From JAIBJN01 sp035461525 (lineage in GTDB: Bacteria; Actinomycetota; Thermoleophilia; Gaiellales; Gaiellaceae): DNA of 64,000 nt. The first letter of the stretch is position 1; each line of letters begins with the position of its first letter. The stretch spans positions 6,518 through 70,517 of the forward strand of contig DATHVD010000087.1 of NCBI GenBank assembly GCA_035461525.1. The letters run 5' to 3'. Below, piece by piece: positions 49,106 through 57,319 of the stretch. A program made the translations under genes and the position numbers. The notes beneath the pieces are model-generated. The model was given only the letters and a program-made list of their open reading frames with translations. It made no database searches and had not been told where the DNA came from.

Positions 49106-49888
49106 GTGGAGCTCGGCCTCGCCGGGCGCAGGGCGCTCGTCACGGGCGGCTCCAAGGGTCTCGGCCTCGCGATCGCGCGGGAGCTCGCGGCCGAGGGCGC
49201 GTCCGTGGCGATCTGCTCCCGGAGCGAGGAGGAGATCGCCGCGGCCGGCGACGAGCTCCGCGCCGCGGGGGCCACCGTCCACGCCCAGCGCGCCGACGTC
49301 ACCGACCCCGCCGACGTGCGCGACTTCGTCGCCCGCTCGGCCGAGACTCTCGGAGGCGTCGACGTGCTCGTCAACAACGCGGGCCGCGCCCACCCGGGGA
49401 CCTTCGCCACGCTCTCCGACGAGGACTGGCAGGCCGACCTCGACGTCAAGCTCCTCTCGCTCGTCCGCTGCTCCCGCGAGGTCATACCGCACATGCGGGA
49501 GGCCGGCGGCGGGCGCATCGTCAACATCGGCGCCGTCTACGGTCGCTATCCGGATCCGGCCTTCTTCGCCACGTCGGTGAACCGCGCGGCCGGCAACGCG
49601 TTCACGAAGACGCTCGCGCTCGAGGTCGCCGGAGACGGCATTCTCGTCAACGGCGTCAACATCGGCTTCGTCGTGACGCCGCAGTGGGAGAACATCCGCC
49701 GCCGCCGGTCGCCCGAGCTCTCCGCGGAGGAGTTCTTCGCCAAGCTCGCCGCCGCGGAGGTCCCGCTCGGTCGCTTCGGGACGCCGGAGGAGGTCTCCGG
49801 CCTCGTCGCCTTCCTGGCGAGCGACCGGGCGAGCTACATCACGGGCGCGTCCATCGACGTCGCCGGCGGCATGGGCAAGTACGTCTAG
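49106..49888 (+). CDS. SDR-family protein with substituted catalytic residues
   Basis: A 260-residue short-chain dehydrogenase/reductase. The cofactor motifs are normal, TGGSKGLGLAIA at residues 13-24 and VLVNNAG near 89-95. The catalytic residues are not: the Ser of NISS reads NIGA, and the YxxxK block that should sit 13-17 residues before TLALE reads TSVNR, giving Thr for Tyr and Arg for Lys. The C-terminal ASYITGASIDVAGGMGKYV is typical. It is either a non-catalytic NAD(P)-binding protein or a divergent SDR group. GTG 49106 directly follows the cupin stop. Confidence 0.85.
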   Translation: MELGLAGRRALVTGGSKGLGLAIARELAAEGASVAICSRSEEEIAAAGDELRAAGATVHAQRADVTDPADVRDFVARSAETLGGVDVLVNNAGRAHPGTFATLSDEDWQADLDVKLLSLVRCSREVIPHMREAGGGRIVNIGAVYGRYPDPAFFATSVNRAAGNAFTKTLALEVAGDGILVNGVNIGFVVTPQWENIRRRRSPELSAEEFFAKLAAAEVPLGRFGTPEEVSGLVAFLASDRASYITGASIDVAGGMGKYV

Positions 49889-49948
49889 ACACGCTCCCCT
49901 CCGCGGAGGAGAATGGCCGCAGTCCCGGGGGGGAAGGCGAGGTGTGCC

Positions 49949-50455
49949 ATGAGCGCGATCGACGACAAGTGGGCCGATCTCGGCGGCCCGAGTGGGTTCC
50001 TCGGGAACCCGGTCGACGAGGGGGCCGGCTCCGCAGAGATGGATACGGCGGACGGCCGCGGCCGGGTGCGCGACTTCCAGGGCGGCTCCATCTACTGGTC
50101 CGAGGCGACGGGCGCCCACGAGGTGCACGGCGCGATCCGGATCAAGTGGGCGCAGCTCGGCGGAGAGCGCGCGCTGGGGTTCCCGCTCACGGACGAGCTG
50201 GGAACGCCGGACGGCCGCGGCCGGTTCAACCACTTCGAGCGCGGCTCGATCTACTGGACGCCCGAGACAGACGCCCACATGGTGCGCGGGCCGATCCGCG
50301 ACAAGTGGGCGGAGCAGGGCTGGGAGACCGGCCGCCTCCGCTACCCCGTCAGCGACGAGAGGGCGCACGGCGACACGCGTAGCAACGAGTTCGAGGGCGG
50401 CGCGATCGTCTGGACCCCGACGGCCGGAGCGGAGGTTCGCTTCCGGCAGGACTGA
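49949..50455 (+). CDS. LGFP-repeat protein without a signal peptide
   Basis: A 168-residue protein of three tandem LGFP-type repeats of about 50 residues: KWADLGGPSGFLGNPVDE, KWAQLGGERALGFPLTDELG and KWAEQGWETGRLRYPVSDE. Each is followed by an F-x-x-GSIYW element. LGFP repeats usually occur in secreted, cell-wall-associated actinobacterial proteins. Here the ATG at 49949 gives no signal peptide and the frame upstream has none, so the protein would be cytoplasmic unless exported otherwise. No other domain is present. Confidence 0.85.
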   Translation: MSAIDDKWADLGGPSGFLGNPVDEGAGSAEMDTADGRGRVRDFQGGSIYWSEATGAHEVHGAIRIKWAQLGGERALGFPLTDELGTPDGRGRFNHFERGSIYWTPETDAHMVRGPIRDKWAEQGWETGRLRYPVSDERAHGDTRSNEFEGGAIVWTPTAGAEVRFRQD

Positions 50456-50529
50456 GCCGCTCGAGAAGTCACGCTTTCGTGCGGAAGGACATCTGTCGCC
50501 CCCTGCAGGGCGTTGGTAGCTTCGCCTCC

Positions 50530-51228
50530 ATGACCGAGGCGGTGCTGGTGGTGGAGCGGGAAGAGCCGACGCGGGACTTTCTCGAGCGCCAGCTCGCCGA
50601 GGACGGGTTCGCCGTCTACGCGGCGGAGCGGGCCGCGGAGGCGCTCGAGCTCGTCGAGGCGTTCCGGCCTGACCTCGTCCTCCTCGACGCCGTGCTGCCG
50701 GACGTCTCCGGGTTCGAGCTCGTCGGCCGCCTTCGCGAGGGGGAGCCGGGGCGGGCCTGGAACCGCGACGTGCCCGTGATCATGGTCAGCGAGCGGGCCG
50801 ACCCCGTCGACCGCGTGCGCGGATTCGCCCGCGGGGCCGACGACTACGTCGCGCGCCCGTTCGTCTACGAGGAGCTGGTCGCGCGCATGCGCGCCGTGCT
50901 GCGCCGGACGTCGGGCCCGCGCCGGCGGCGCCTCGCCGTCCGCGACCTCGAGATCGACCTCTCGTCGCGCGTCGTCCGAGTGGGCGGGGCGGTCGTGCCG
51001 CTCTCGGCGAAGGAGTTCGACCTCCTCGTGGCGCTCGCGGGCGACCCGGAGCGCGTCTTTCGCAAGGACGAGCTCCTCCGCGACGTGTGGGGCTTCCGCT
51101 CGACCGGCCGGACTCGCACGCTCGACTCCCACGCGAGCCGGCTCCGCCGCAAGCTGAACGGCGACGGCGAGTGCGCCTACGTCCTCAACGTCTGGGGAGT
51201 CGGATACCGGCTGGTCGCCGCCGCCTGA
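50530..51228 (+). CDS. Orphan OmpR-family response regulator with altered receiver
   Basis: A 232-residue response regulator. The receiver domain (residues 4-120) has Asp53 in LVLLDAVLPD and a switch Ser in VIMVSERAD, but the invariant Lys of the KPF loop is Arg109 (DYVARPF). The winged-helix domain (135-230) has PLSAKEFDLLVALAGD and TLDSHASRLRRKLNGDGE. The ATG at 50530 is chosen over 50479. There is no histidine kinase nearby. With the lysine changed, normal phosphorylation signalling may be weakened or absent. Confidence 0.9.
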   Translation: MTEAVLVVEREEPTRDFLERQLAEDGFAVYAAERAAEALELVEAFRPDLVLLDAVLPDVSGFELVGRLREGEPGRAWNRDVPVIMVSERADPVDRVRGFARGADDYVARPFVYEELVARMRAVLRRTSGPRRRRLAVRDLEIDLSSRVVRVGGAVVPLSAKEFDLLVALAGDPERVFRKDELLRDVWGFRSTGRTRTLDSHASRLRRKLNGDGECAYVLNVWGVGYRLVAAA

Positions 51229-51247
51229 TCCTTCCTGGCCTGCCGTC

Positions 51248-51517
51248 TCAGTGGCTGGCGGCCGGCGTTCGCCTCTCTTCACGCGTCGCTTCGGGCTCGC
51301 GGCGCGCCTCGCCCTCCTCGCCGTCACGGAGACCGACCACCGCTGCGACGATCGTGGGCACGACGGCGAACGCGGCCACGACGACTCCCATCGGCGTCGT
51401 CACCCGGTCTCCGGCGGCCGACTGCACCACGATGTCCCCGCCGAACACGCTCGCGAACAGGACGGCCGCCCACATCGCGGTGATCGCGATGGAGGTCCAG
51501 ACCCACTTCCGCGTCAT
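51248..51517 (-). CDS. Small membrane protein, 89 residues
   Basis: An 89-residue protein with two hydrophobic segments (residues 5-24, WVWTSIAITAMWAAVLFASV, and 42-63, MGVVVAAFAVVPTIVAAVVGL) joined by a polar loop, and a charged C-terminal tail. The ATG at 51517 follows GGAGGTGAAGGCG, a very good ribosome site. It is convergent with the orphan regulator and divergent from the 2TM gene at 51710. Function unknown. Confidence 0.68.
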   Translation of the reverse strand: MTRKWVWTSIAITAMWAAVLFASVFGGDIVVQSAAGDRVTTPMGVVVAAFAVVPTIVAAVVGLRDGEEGEARREPEATREERRTPAASH

Positions 51518-51709
51518 CGCCTTCACCTCCTCGTCTGCCCAGGATCGACGCCCCGGCGGCCGGCGGCATCGTGCGATCCGCGGAGCCGAAGACGGCAGAT
51601 CCACTGACGCCGGACGTGCGTAGTCCGCCGCAGCCCGAATCGGGACATCCTCCGATGGCCGACGGTTCCCCGGGCGTGACGATCCCTCCACTGGAGGGAG
51701 GTGATGGTC

Positions 51710-52093
51710 ATGGTGACGAAGCCCGTCATCGAGAACGGGACCGCACCGGCCGCCGCAGTGCCGCTTGCGGACGACGATCGCGCGCTCCGGGAGCTCGCGA
51801 TCAAGCAGGCCGAGCGGATCCGGACCTTCAAGCTCCACCTGATCGCGTACGCGATCGGAGTGCCGGTTCTCGCGACGGTGTGGGTGCTGACGGAGTACTT
51901 CGAGGAGCGCACCTGGCCCGACCGGTTTGCAGACGCGCCGGACGTCGCCGGGACGTGGAGCCCGTGGTTCTTCTGGGCCGTCGGGATCTGGGCCCTGGTC
52001 CTCGGGATCCACGCGTTCAAGACGTACTCGCACCGGCCGCCGAGCGAGGCCGAGATCGAGCGCGAGCTCGAGCGCATGCGCTCGCGCGGTTGA
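51710..52093 (+). CDS. 2TM-domain protein
   Basis: A 127-residue protein with the bacterial 2TM domain: RIRTFKLHLIAYAIGVPVLATVWVL, then SPWFFWAVGIWALVLGIHAFKTY. The two helices carry the family's conserved His residues (KLHLIAY and GIHAFKTY). In other bacteria this domain is often fused to LytTR or kinase modules; here it stands alone with a charged tail (EAEIERELERMRSRG). The ATG at 51710 follows GGAGGGAGG by eight bases; ATG 51704 and GTG 51701 are alternatives. Confidence 0.82.
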   Translation: MVTKPVIENGTAPAAAVPLADDDRALRELAIKQAERIRTFKLHLIAYAIGVPVLATVWVLTEYFEERTWPDRFADAPDVAGTWSPWFFWAVGIWALVLGIHAFKTYSHRPPSEAEIERELERMRSRG

Positions 52094-52189
52094 GGCCCTG
52101 CCGAGGATCGGGGCGAGCCCCGAGCGAGGAGCGGGGCCCGCCCCGGTGCCCCGGCGGGGCGGCGCCAGTACGCTCGCGGCATCTGTCCC

Positions 52190-52513
52190 GTGCCCGAGGA
52201 GCGCTTCGTTCGCTCGCCTGCGTCCTGGTCTCTCCCCTCGCGCTCGCCGCGTGCGGCGGTGACGGCGGAGACGGGAGAGGTCTCCCTCGCCGCCGTCACC
52301 GAGCCTCCGCCTGACTACTTCGCGCGGAGAACGGCGGCCTGCGTCGAGGCCACGCAGGAGCTGCTCGGCATCGTGGCCGAGATGAGCGAGCTCTTCTTCC
52401 TCACGTGCTTTCCGCCGCACGTCGCCCGCCGGTACGGTCCGCTCGCGGGCCGGCAGGCGGCGATCGTGGAGCGGCTCGCCGCCGAGCTCGCAGAGGTCGA
52501 GCCGCCGAGCTGA
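52190..52513 (+). CDS. Hypothetical protein, possibly a frameshifted lipoprotein
   Basis: A 107-residue frame starting at GTG 52190. The conserved-looking part is residues 35-107 (VTEPPPDYFARRTAACVEAT, LGIVAEMSELFFLTCF). The first 30 residues are Arg/Ser-rich and unconvincing. In the frame one base earlier, the same DNA reads LACVLVSPLALAACGGDGGDG, a good lipoprotein signal with lipobox. A single indel near 52270-52285 would join that signal to the downstream frame. I cannot see a start codon for the signal frame, so the matter is open. A strong terminator follows. Confidence 0.5.
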   Translation: MPEERFVRSPASWSLPSRSPRAAVTAETGEVSLAAVTEPPPDYFARRTAACVEATQELLGIVAEMSELFFLTCFPPHVARRYGPLAGRQAAIVERLAAELAEVEPPS

Positions 52514-52517
52514 CAAA

Positions 52518-52547
52518 GAGAGGGCGGCCCCCGTGGGCCGCCCTCTC
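52518..52547. terminator. Strong bidirectional hairpin between 52513 and the LVIVD array
   Basis: The 13-base arms GAGAGGGCGGCCC (52518-52530) and GGGCCGCCCTCTC (52535-52547) pair perfectly. It serves the plus-strand hypothetical gene and the convergent LVIVD paralog 1. Equivalent hairpins follow each of the other array genes. Confidence 0.75.
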
Positions 52548-52583
52548 GTCGAGCCTTGCGACGCGCCTACCGTCGCTTGGAGG

Positions 52584-53915
52584 TCACTTGATCGAGAACT
52601 CCTGCGTCTGCGGGTTCAGGTGCGAGAGCTTCTTCGCGCCTGCGACCCGCTTGTCGCTCAGCTTCCAGATGAGGAGTCCGCGCGTGATGTCGGACTGATA
52701 GATGAAGCCGTTGTACCAGTAGCTCGACCAGTCGCCGCCGAGCGTCAGAGGCAGGCCGAACGCCGTCGTGCAGCACGGAAGCGGCGCCGGATCCGCGTAG
52801 GCGAACTCGAACGCCTTGGCCGGGTTCGTGAAGTCGACGACGGAGATGCCCGCCTGGTAGTTGCCGGACACGAGGATGTTCCGCTTCTTCGTCGGAACGA
52901 CGTTGTAGTTGTGCCACGTGCAGTTCTCCAGCGCCGTCTGCGGTCGCGGGAAGATGAGCGAGCCGACGATGGCGCCCGTCGAGCCGTCGAGGAAGAACAA
53001 CGTCTTGTTGACCTCCGGGGTGGTCGCCTGGCACTGCGCCAGGATTCCGCCGCCGGGCTCGTGGCCGAAGACGATGGTCTTGCCGTCCCACGACCACGCG
53101 GCCGAGTGGCCGATCGTGACGCCCGGGATCTCGACGTGGAAGAGCAGCTCGGGATCGTCGAGCGAGCCGCCGCTCGAGCCGCCGATGCCGAAGACGCGGA
53201 CGCCCTCGCCGCCGGCGCACGCGGCCTTGTTGACCTTGCCGAGGATGACGCCGATGTCGTGGCACGTGTGCATCGCGTCCACGCGGTTGATCATCGCCGC
53301 GTCGCCCGGGTTGTCGAGCGGGACCTCGACGATGTCGATGAAGGGGCAGGCGGCACCCGAGTTGCCGTTGTAGACGAGCAGGCGGTTGTTCGCCTTGTCG
53401 GGCACGCCCGTCGCCGTGTGGGAGCCGCAGTCGAGCGGCACGAACGTCAGCACCTGGGGGCTCTTCGGGTTGCTCACGTCGAAGACGTGGAGTCCCTCCT
53501 GCCCCTGCGGTACCGGCAGCCCGCCGCACGTGGCGCCCGCCGGAGCCGGCGAGTTCCAGGAGCGGACGAGGATGTTCTTCCAGACGATCACGTCACCCTG
53601 GTCGCCCGCGCAGTCGGTGTAGTCGACGATCTCCCGCGGCTTGGCGGGCGCCTTGACGTTGAGGATGCGGAAGCCGTTGATCGTCCCCTGGTACGCCGTC
53701 TTGCCCCAGAAGGCGAGGTCGGAGTTCCACCCGTCGAAGTTGGGGTTGTTCGGGAAGAGCTTCGCCGAGTACCCCAGCGGGTGCATGTTCTTCGTGTAGT
53801 CGAAGGTCTTCGTCGCCTGCTTCACGGCCGGCGGCACCGCGCCGGCGGTCGGCGAGATCGTCAGGATCCCTATGACGACCAAGGCGAATACGAGCAACAG
53901 TCGCAATCTGTGCAC
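52584..53915 (-). CDS. Secreted LVIVD-type protein, array paralog 1
   Basis: A 443-residue secreted protein with a signal peptide (residues 1-26) and beta-propeller-like LVIVD repeats (GFRILNVKAPAKP, LHVFDVSNPKSP, ISVVDFTNPAKA). Family landmarks shared with its neighbours are NMHPLGYS, DLAFWG, SWNSPAPAG, DCGSHTATGVP, CHDIGVILG, FGHEPGGG, ENCTWHNYNVVP, SGNYQAG and GGDWSSYWYNGFIYQSDITR. Paired cysteines suggest disulphides outside the cell. The start is GTG 53915 with AGGAGGT seven bases upstream. A TTGACA site lies at 54040-54045. The biochemical role of the family is not known; repeats of this type bind other proteins or ligands. Confidence 0.88.
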   Translation of the reverse strand: MHRLRLLLVFALVVIGILTISPTAGAVPPAVKQATKTFDYTKNMHPLGYSAKLFPNNPNFDGWNSDLAFWGKTAYQGTINGFRILNVKAPAKPREIVDYTDCAGDQGDVIVWKNILVRSWNSPAPAGATCGGLPVPQGQEGLHVFDVSNPKSPQVLTFVPLDCGSHTATGVPDKANNRLLVYNGNSGAACPFIDIVEVPLDNPGDAAMINRVDAMHTCHDIGVILGKVNKAACAGGEGVRVFGIGGSSGGSLDDPELLFHVEIPGVTIGHSAAWSWDGKTIVFGHEPGGGILAQCQATTPEVNKTLFFLDGSTGAIVGSLIFPRPQTALENCTWHNYNVVPTKKRNILVSGNYQAGISVVDFTNPAKAFEFAYADPAPLPCCTTAFGLPLTLGGDWSSYWYNGFIYQSDITRGLLIWKLSDKRVAGAKKLSHLNPQTQEFSIK

Positions 53916-54016
53916 GGAAGCTACCTCCTAGCCTGTGGGAGCGCCGACCGTCCTCAGTCGGTCCCGAGCAACCGCAGAGGAGGCAAGCCTCGGCCCCCTG
54001 TTCCCCTGAGGCCAGC

Positions 54017-54045
54017 AGTTTTCCCGCCGCCGCCCGCCTTGTCAA
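54017..54045 (-). promoter_or_regulatory. Promoter of LVIVD paralog 1
   Basis: On the minus strand TTGACA (54040-54045) is separated by 17 bases from AAAACT (54017-54022). The spacing and sequence match the sites upstream of paralogs 3 and 4. Confidence 0.6.
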
Positions 54046-54048
54046 GCC

Positions 54049-54080
54049 GAGAGCCGGGCGGCGAAGGCCGCCCGGCTCTC
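54049..54080 (-). terminator. Terminator hairpin after LVIVD paralog 2
   Basis: The 14-base arms GAGAGCCGGGCGGC and GCCGCCCGGCTCTC (54049-54062 and 54067-54080) close a GAAG loop 21 bases past the paralog 2 stop. The next gene's -35 site begins just beyond it. Confidence 0.75.
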
Positions 54081-54101
54081 CGGACCGGTGTCGCCGTTCG
54101 G

Positions 54102-55454
54102 CTACTTGAGGTCGATGGTGATCTCCTGCGTCTGCGGATTGAGGTGCGGGAGCTTCTTCGCCCCAGCCACCGCCGAGTCGCTGAGCTTCCAGATCATCAT
54201 CCCGCGGGTGATGTCGGACTCGTAGATGCGGCCGTTGTACCAGTAGGTGGACCAGTCACCGCCGAGCTCGATCCCGGCCGGGTTGTCCGGGTTGACGAGC
54301 GGCGCCGGGTCGGCGTACGCGAGCTGGAACGCGTTCGCCGGGTCGGTGAAGTCGACGACGGTGATGCCCATCTGGTAGTTGCCGGAGACGAGCACGTAGC
54401 CCTTGTCCGTCGGCACCGTGTTGAGGTTGTGCCACGTGCAGTTCTCCGTCGCGGTCTGCGGCCGCGGCTGCACGAAGCTGCCGACCTGGTTGCCGTCATT
54501 GTCGAAGAAGAACAGCGTCCTGTTCACGAGGCTGCTCGTGGCCTGGCACTGGGCCTGGCCACCGCCGCCGGGCTCGTGCCCGAAGACGAAGATCTCGCCG
54601 TCCCAGGTCCAGGCGGCCGTGTGACCGATGGTCACGCCGGGGATCGAGACGGACGCGGTCTGGATCGGGCTCGTCAGCGAGGCGCCGTCGGCCGGGTCGA
54701 TCGTCCAGAGCGTGAAGCCGTTCCCGCCGGCGCAGCCCATGTGCATCGCGTCGCCGAGGATGACCCCGGTGTCGTGGCAGGGCCGTCCCCCGAGGAGCGG
54801 GCCGTGGTAGACGGGATTCGCCGGGTCGCTGAGTGGGACCTCGACGATGTCGATCCACGGGCAGACCCCACCGGACGGGTTCGAGTACAGAATCAGGCGG
54901 TCATTGGCGAGATCCGGCACGCCCGTGTCGGTGTGCGAGCCGCACGGGAGGTCGACGAACGCGATGACGTCAGGGTTCGTCGGGTCGCTGATGTCGATGA
55001 TGTGGACGCCTTCTTCACCCGGCGCCACCGGCATGTCGCCACACATCGAGCCGCCGGACGGAGCGGGGGAGTTCCAGGAGCGGACGAGGATGTCGCCCCA
55101 GATGACGATGTCGCCCTGGTTCCCCTGGGTGTTGTTGCGGCTGTTGCACTCCTCCCAGTTGATGATCTCTCGCGGCTGGGCGGGCGCCGAGACGTCGATG
55201 AGCCGGAAGCCGGCGTACGTCCCCTGCACGGCCGTATTGCCCCAGAACGCGAGGTCGGAGTTGAAGCTCCCGGCCCCGGGCTCGGCGTTCGCGAGCGGGA
55301 TCTCCCGCGGCGAGAAGCCGAGCGGGTGCATGTTCTGGGAGTACTCGAAGCTCGCCGTGGCCTCCGCGGCCGCCGGTGGCACGGCCGACGCGGTCAGCGG
55401 CACCGTCGCGAACAGGACTACGGCGCAGGCGAGCAGCAGACGAAGCTTCTGCAT
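54102..55454 (-). CDS. Secreted LVIVD-type protein, array paralog 2
   Basis: A 450-residue paralog of its neighbours. It has a signal peptide (residues 1-24, MQKLRLLLACAVVLFATVPL), the landmarks NMHPLGFS, DLAFWGN, SWNSPAPSG, VHIIDISDPTNPDV, LPCGSHTDTGVP, CHDTGVILG, FGHEPGGGG, ENCTWHNLNTVP, SGNYQMG and GGDWSTYWYNGRIYESDITRG. Compared with paralog 1 it has a longer segment around NNTQGNQGDIVIWGD. The ATG at 55454 has AGGAGGTGCC upstream and is chosen over 55520. Its own promoter-like site and terminator make it an independent unit. Confidence 0.88.
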   Translation of the reverse strand: MQKLRLLLACAVVLFATVPLTASAVPPAAAEATASFEYSQNMHPLGFSPREIPLANAEPGAGSFNSDLAFWGNTAVQGTYAGFRLIDVSAPAQPREIINWEECNSRNNTQGNQGDIVIWGDILVRSWNSPAPSGGSMCGDMPVAPGEEGVHIIDISDPTNPDVIAFVDLPCGSHTDTGVPDLANDRLILYSNPSGGVCPWIDIVEVPLSDPANPVYHGPLLGGRPCHDTGVILGDAMHMGCAGGNGFTLWTIDPADGASLTSPIQTASVSIPGVTIGHTAAWTWDGEIFVFGHEPGGGGQAQCQATSSLVNRTLFFFDNDGNQVGSFVQPRPQTATENCTWHNLNTVPTDKGYVLVSGNYQMGITVVDFTDPANAFQLAYADPAPLVNPDNPAGIELGGDWSTYWYNGRIYESDITRGMMIWKLSDSAVAGAKKLPHLNPQTQEITIDLK

Positions 55455-55594
55455 GGCACCTCCTGTTGTCGTTGCGGGAGCACTGGGCGAGATGTCCGGA
55501 CGTCGCCGCCCTGCGAGCATGCGTCGGCTCCGCCTGTGCCCGGCACGATGACGGGCAACCCTAACCGTAGTACCCCCTTTTCCCTTTCGCCGTC

Positions 55595-55623
55595 ACCCTT
55601 CCAGCGACGGGCGATCCTGTCAA
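55595..55623 (-). promoter_or_regulatory. Weak promoter candidate of LVIVD paralog 2
   Basis: TTGACA on the minus strand (55618-55623) stands 17 bases from AAGGGT (55595-55600). The -10 is poor, but the location and -35 match the other array promoters. Confidence 0.4.
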
Positions 55624-55640
55624 GCGCGACCTGACCACAG

Positions 55641-55666
55641 GAGAGGCCGCATGCAGGCGGCCTCTC
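55641..55666 (-). terminator. Terminator hairpin after LVIVD paralog 3
   Basis: The arms GAGAGGCCGC (55641-55650) and GCGGCCTCTC (55657-55666) flank ATGCAG, 25 bases past the paralog 3 stop. Confidence 0.7.
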
Positions 55667-55691
55667 CCACTGCTCGACGCGGACCTCGGCT

Positions 55692-57122
55692 CTAGTCGAT
55701 CGTGAACTCCTGCGTCTGCGGGTTCGAGTGCGTGGTCCTGTGGAACGTGCCGACCCGGTCGTCGTCGAGGCGCCAGATGAGGAGGCCCCTCGTGATGTCC
55801 GACTCGTAGATGCGCCCGTTGTACCAGTAGGTCGACCAGTCGCCGCCGAGCTCGATGCCGGTGGGCGGGTTCGGGTCGAGCAGCGTGGGCGGATCGGCGT
55901 ACGCGATCATCTCGCCGTTCTGGACGTCGGTGAAGTCGACGACCTGGATGCCCATCTGGTAGTTGCCCGCGACGAGGACGTAGCGCGGCTGCTTGCGCTT
56001 GTCCTTGAGCGGGACGACGTTCAGGTTGTGCCAGGTGCAGTTCTCGAGGCTCGACTGCGGGCGCTCCTGCACGTACGAGCCCGCGATCGCGCCGGTCTCG
56101 GCCTCGACGAAGTAGAGCGTCCGGTTGACGAGGCTGTTGGTGGCCTGGCACTGAGCGCCGGAGCCGCCGCCGGGCTCGTGCCCGAAGATGGCGTACCTGC
56201 CATCCCACGTGAACGCGGCCGTGTGGCCGATCGAGACGCCGGCGAACGGCGTGCGCGAGACGAACACGGGGTCGTCGAGCGAGCCGCCGTCAGCGGGGTC
56301 GAGCGACCAGATGGTCAGGCTGTTGCCGCCTGCGCAGGCGGCCTTCAGGACGTCGCCGAGGATGACGCCGGTGTCGTGACACGCGTGCAGGTCCTCGTGC
56401 GGAGCGCCCTCGGCCCCGGCCGGGAGGAAGCGCAGGTAGGACGCCGCCGACGGGTCGGCGAGCGGCACCTGCAGGATGTCCACGCCGCGGCACGAGAACG
56501 GCGCGTCCGGGTGGTCCGGATCGGGGTTTCCGAGGAACGTGCCGGCCGACGGGCTCGAGTAGATGAGGAACCGGTTGTTGGCCAGGTCGGGCACGCCGGT
56601 GGCCGTGTGGGAGCCGCAGGGCGTGTCCACGAACCCGACGACGGTCGGGTCGAGCGGGTTCGAGATGTCGATGACGTGCACGCCCTCCTCACCCGATGCC
56701 GCCGGCAGCTCGCCGCACTGCGAGCCGGCCGACGGGGCGGGGGAGTTCCACGAGCGGAAGACCAGATCTCCCCAGATGATCACGTCGCCCTGGTTCCCCG
56801 TCGTGCTCGTCGGGCTCGCGCACTCGGTCCAGTCGATGATCTCCTTCGGCCGCGAGGGCTTGGAGACGTCGATCAGCCGGAAGCCCGAGTACGTCCCCTG
56901 GACGACCATGTCGCCCCAGAAAGCGAGGTCGGAGTTGAACACCCCTGCACCGGGAGTGCTGTTCTCGGTCGGGACGGGGTTCGGCGAGAAGCCGATCGCC
57001 GTCATGTTGTCCGAGATCTCCCAGTCGCTGACGACGTCGACGCCCGGCGCGGCCGCGAGCGGCGCGGCGACGATCCCGATGGCCAGCGCACACAGCGCCG
57101 GCAGCAGCCGAAGCTTCACCAC
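55692..57122 (-). CDS. Secreted LVIVD-type protein, array paralog 3
   Basis: A 476-residue paralog, the longest of the array. The signal peptide covers residues 1-24 (KLRLLPALCALAIGIVAAPL). Landmarks are NMTAIGFSPNPVP, DLAFWGD, SWNSPAPSAG, VHVIDISNPLDPTV, TPCGSHTATGVP, CHDTGVILGD, FGHEPGGG, ENCTWHNLNVVP, AGNYQMG and GGDWSTYWYNGRIYESDITRG. An insertion (FLGNPDPDHPDAPFSCRG) adds a Cys and explains the greater length. The start is GTG 57122 or the next GTG 57119, both behind AGGAGG. The frame stays open far upstream, through paralog 4 in another frame, and that extension is spurious. Confidence 0.87.
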   Translation of the reverse strand: MVKLRLLPALCALAIGIVAAPLAAAPGVDVVSDWEISDNMTAIGFSPNPVPTENSTPGAGVFNSDLAFWGDMVVQGTYSGFRLIDVSKPSRPKEIIDWTECASPTSTTGNQGDVIIWGDLVFRSWNSPAPSAGSQCGELPAASGEEGVHVIDISNPLDPTVVGFVDTPCGSHTATGVPDLANNRFLIYSSPSAGTFLGNPDPDHPDAPFSCRGVDILQVPLADPSAASYLRFLPAGAEGAPHEDLHACHDTGVILGDVLKAACAGGNSLTIWSLDPADGGSLDDPVFVSRTPFAGVSIGHTAAFTWDGRYAIFGHEPGGGSGAQCQATNSLVNRTLYFVEAETGAIAGSYVQERPQSSLENCTWHNLNVVPLKDKRKQPRYVLVAGNYQMGIQVVDFTDVQNGEMIAYADPPTLLDPNPPTGIELGGDWSTYWYNGRIYESDITRGLLIWRLDDDRVGTFHRTTHSNPQTQEFTID

Positions 57123-57224
57123 GGATACCTCCTGTGTCGATTGGCAGGGAAGCCGGTCCGCAACGTCCCGTGTGCCACCGGATTGTCCGGCTCTGTAGCT
57201 CCCCGATACCTGCCCGCGTGCGGG

Positions 57225-57253
57225 AGTTTCTTCCATCGGTAAAGCCGTGTCAA
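57225..57253 (-). promoter_or_regulatory. Promoter of LVIVD paralog 3
   Basis: On the minus strand TTGACA (57248-57253) is 17 bases from GAAACT (57225-57230), close to the AAAACT of paralog 1. Confidence 0.6.
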
Positions 57254-57267
57254 GCACCGGCCGCAAC

Positions 57268-57297
57268 GAGGACGGCCGCCTCTCGGCGGCCGTCCTC
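57268..57297 (-). terminator. Terminator hairpin after LVIVD paralog 4
   Basis: The 13-base arms GAGGACGGCCGCC (57268-57280) and GGCGGCCGTCCTC (57285-57297) close a TCTC loop, 22 bases past the paralog 4 stop. Confidence 0.75.
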
Positions 57298-57319
57298 CAG
57301 CGAGCTCGGGCAGCGTTGC

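Noticed and set aside
52094..52189. GC-rich inverted repeats as a terminator after the 2TM gene
   Set aside because: Many overlapping pairings are possible in this G/C-only stretch and none has a T-run, so no specific hairpin can be supported.
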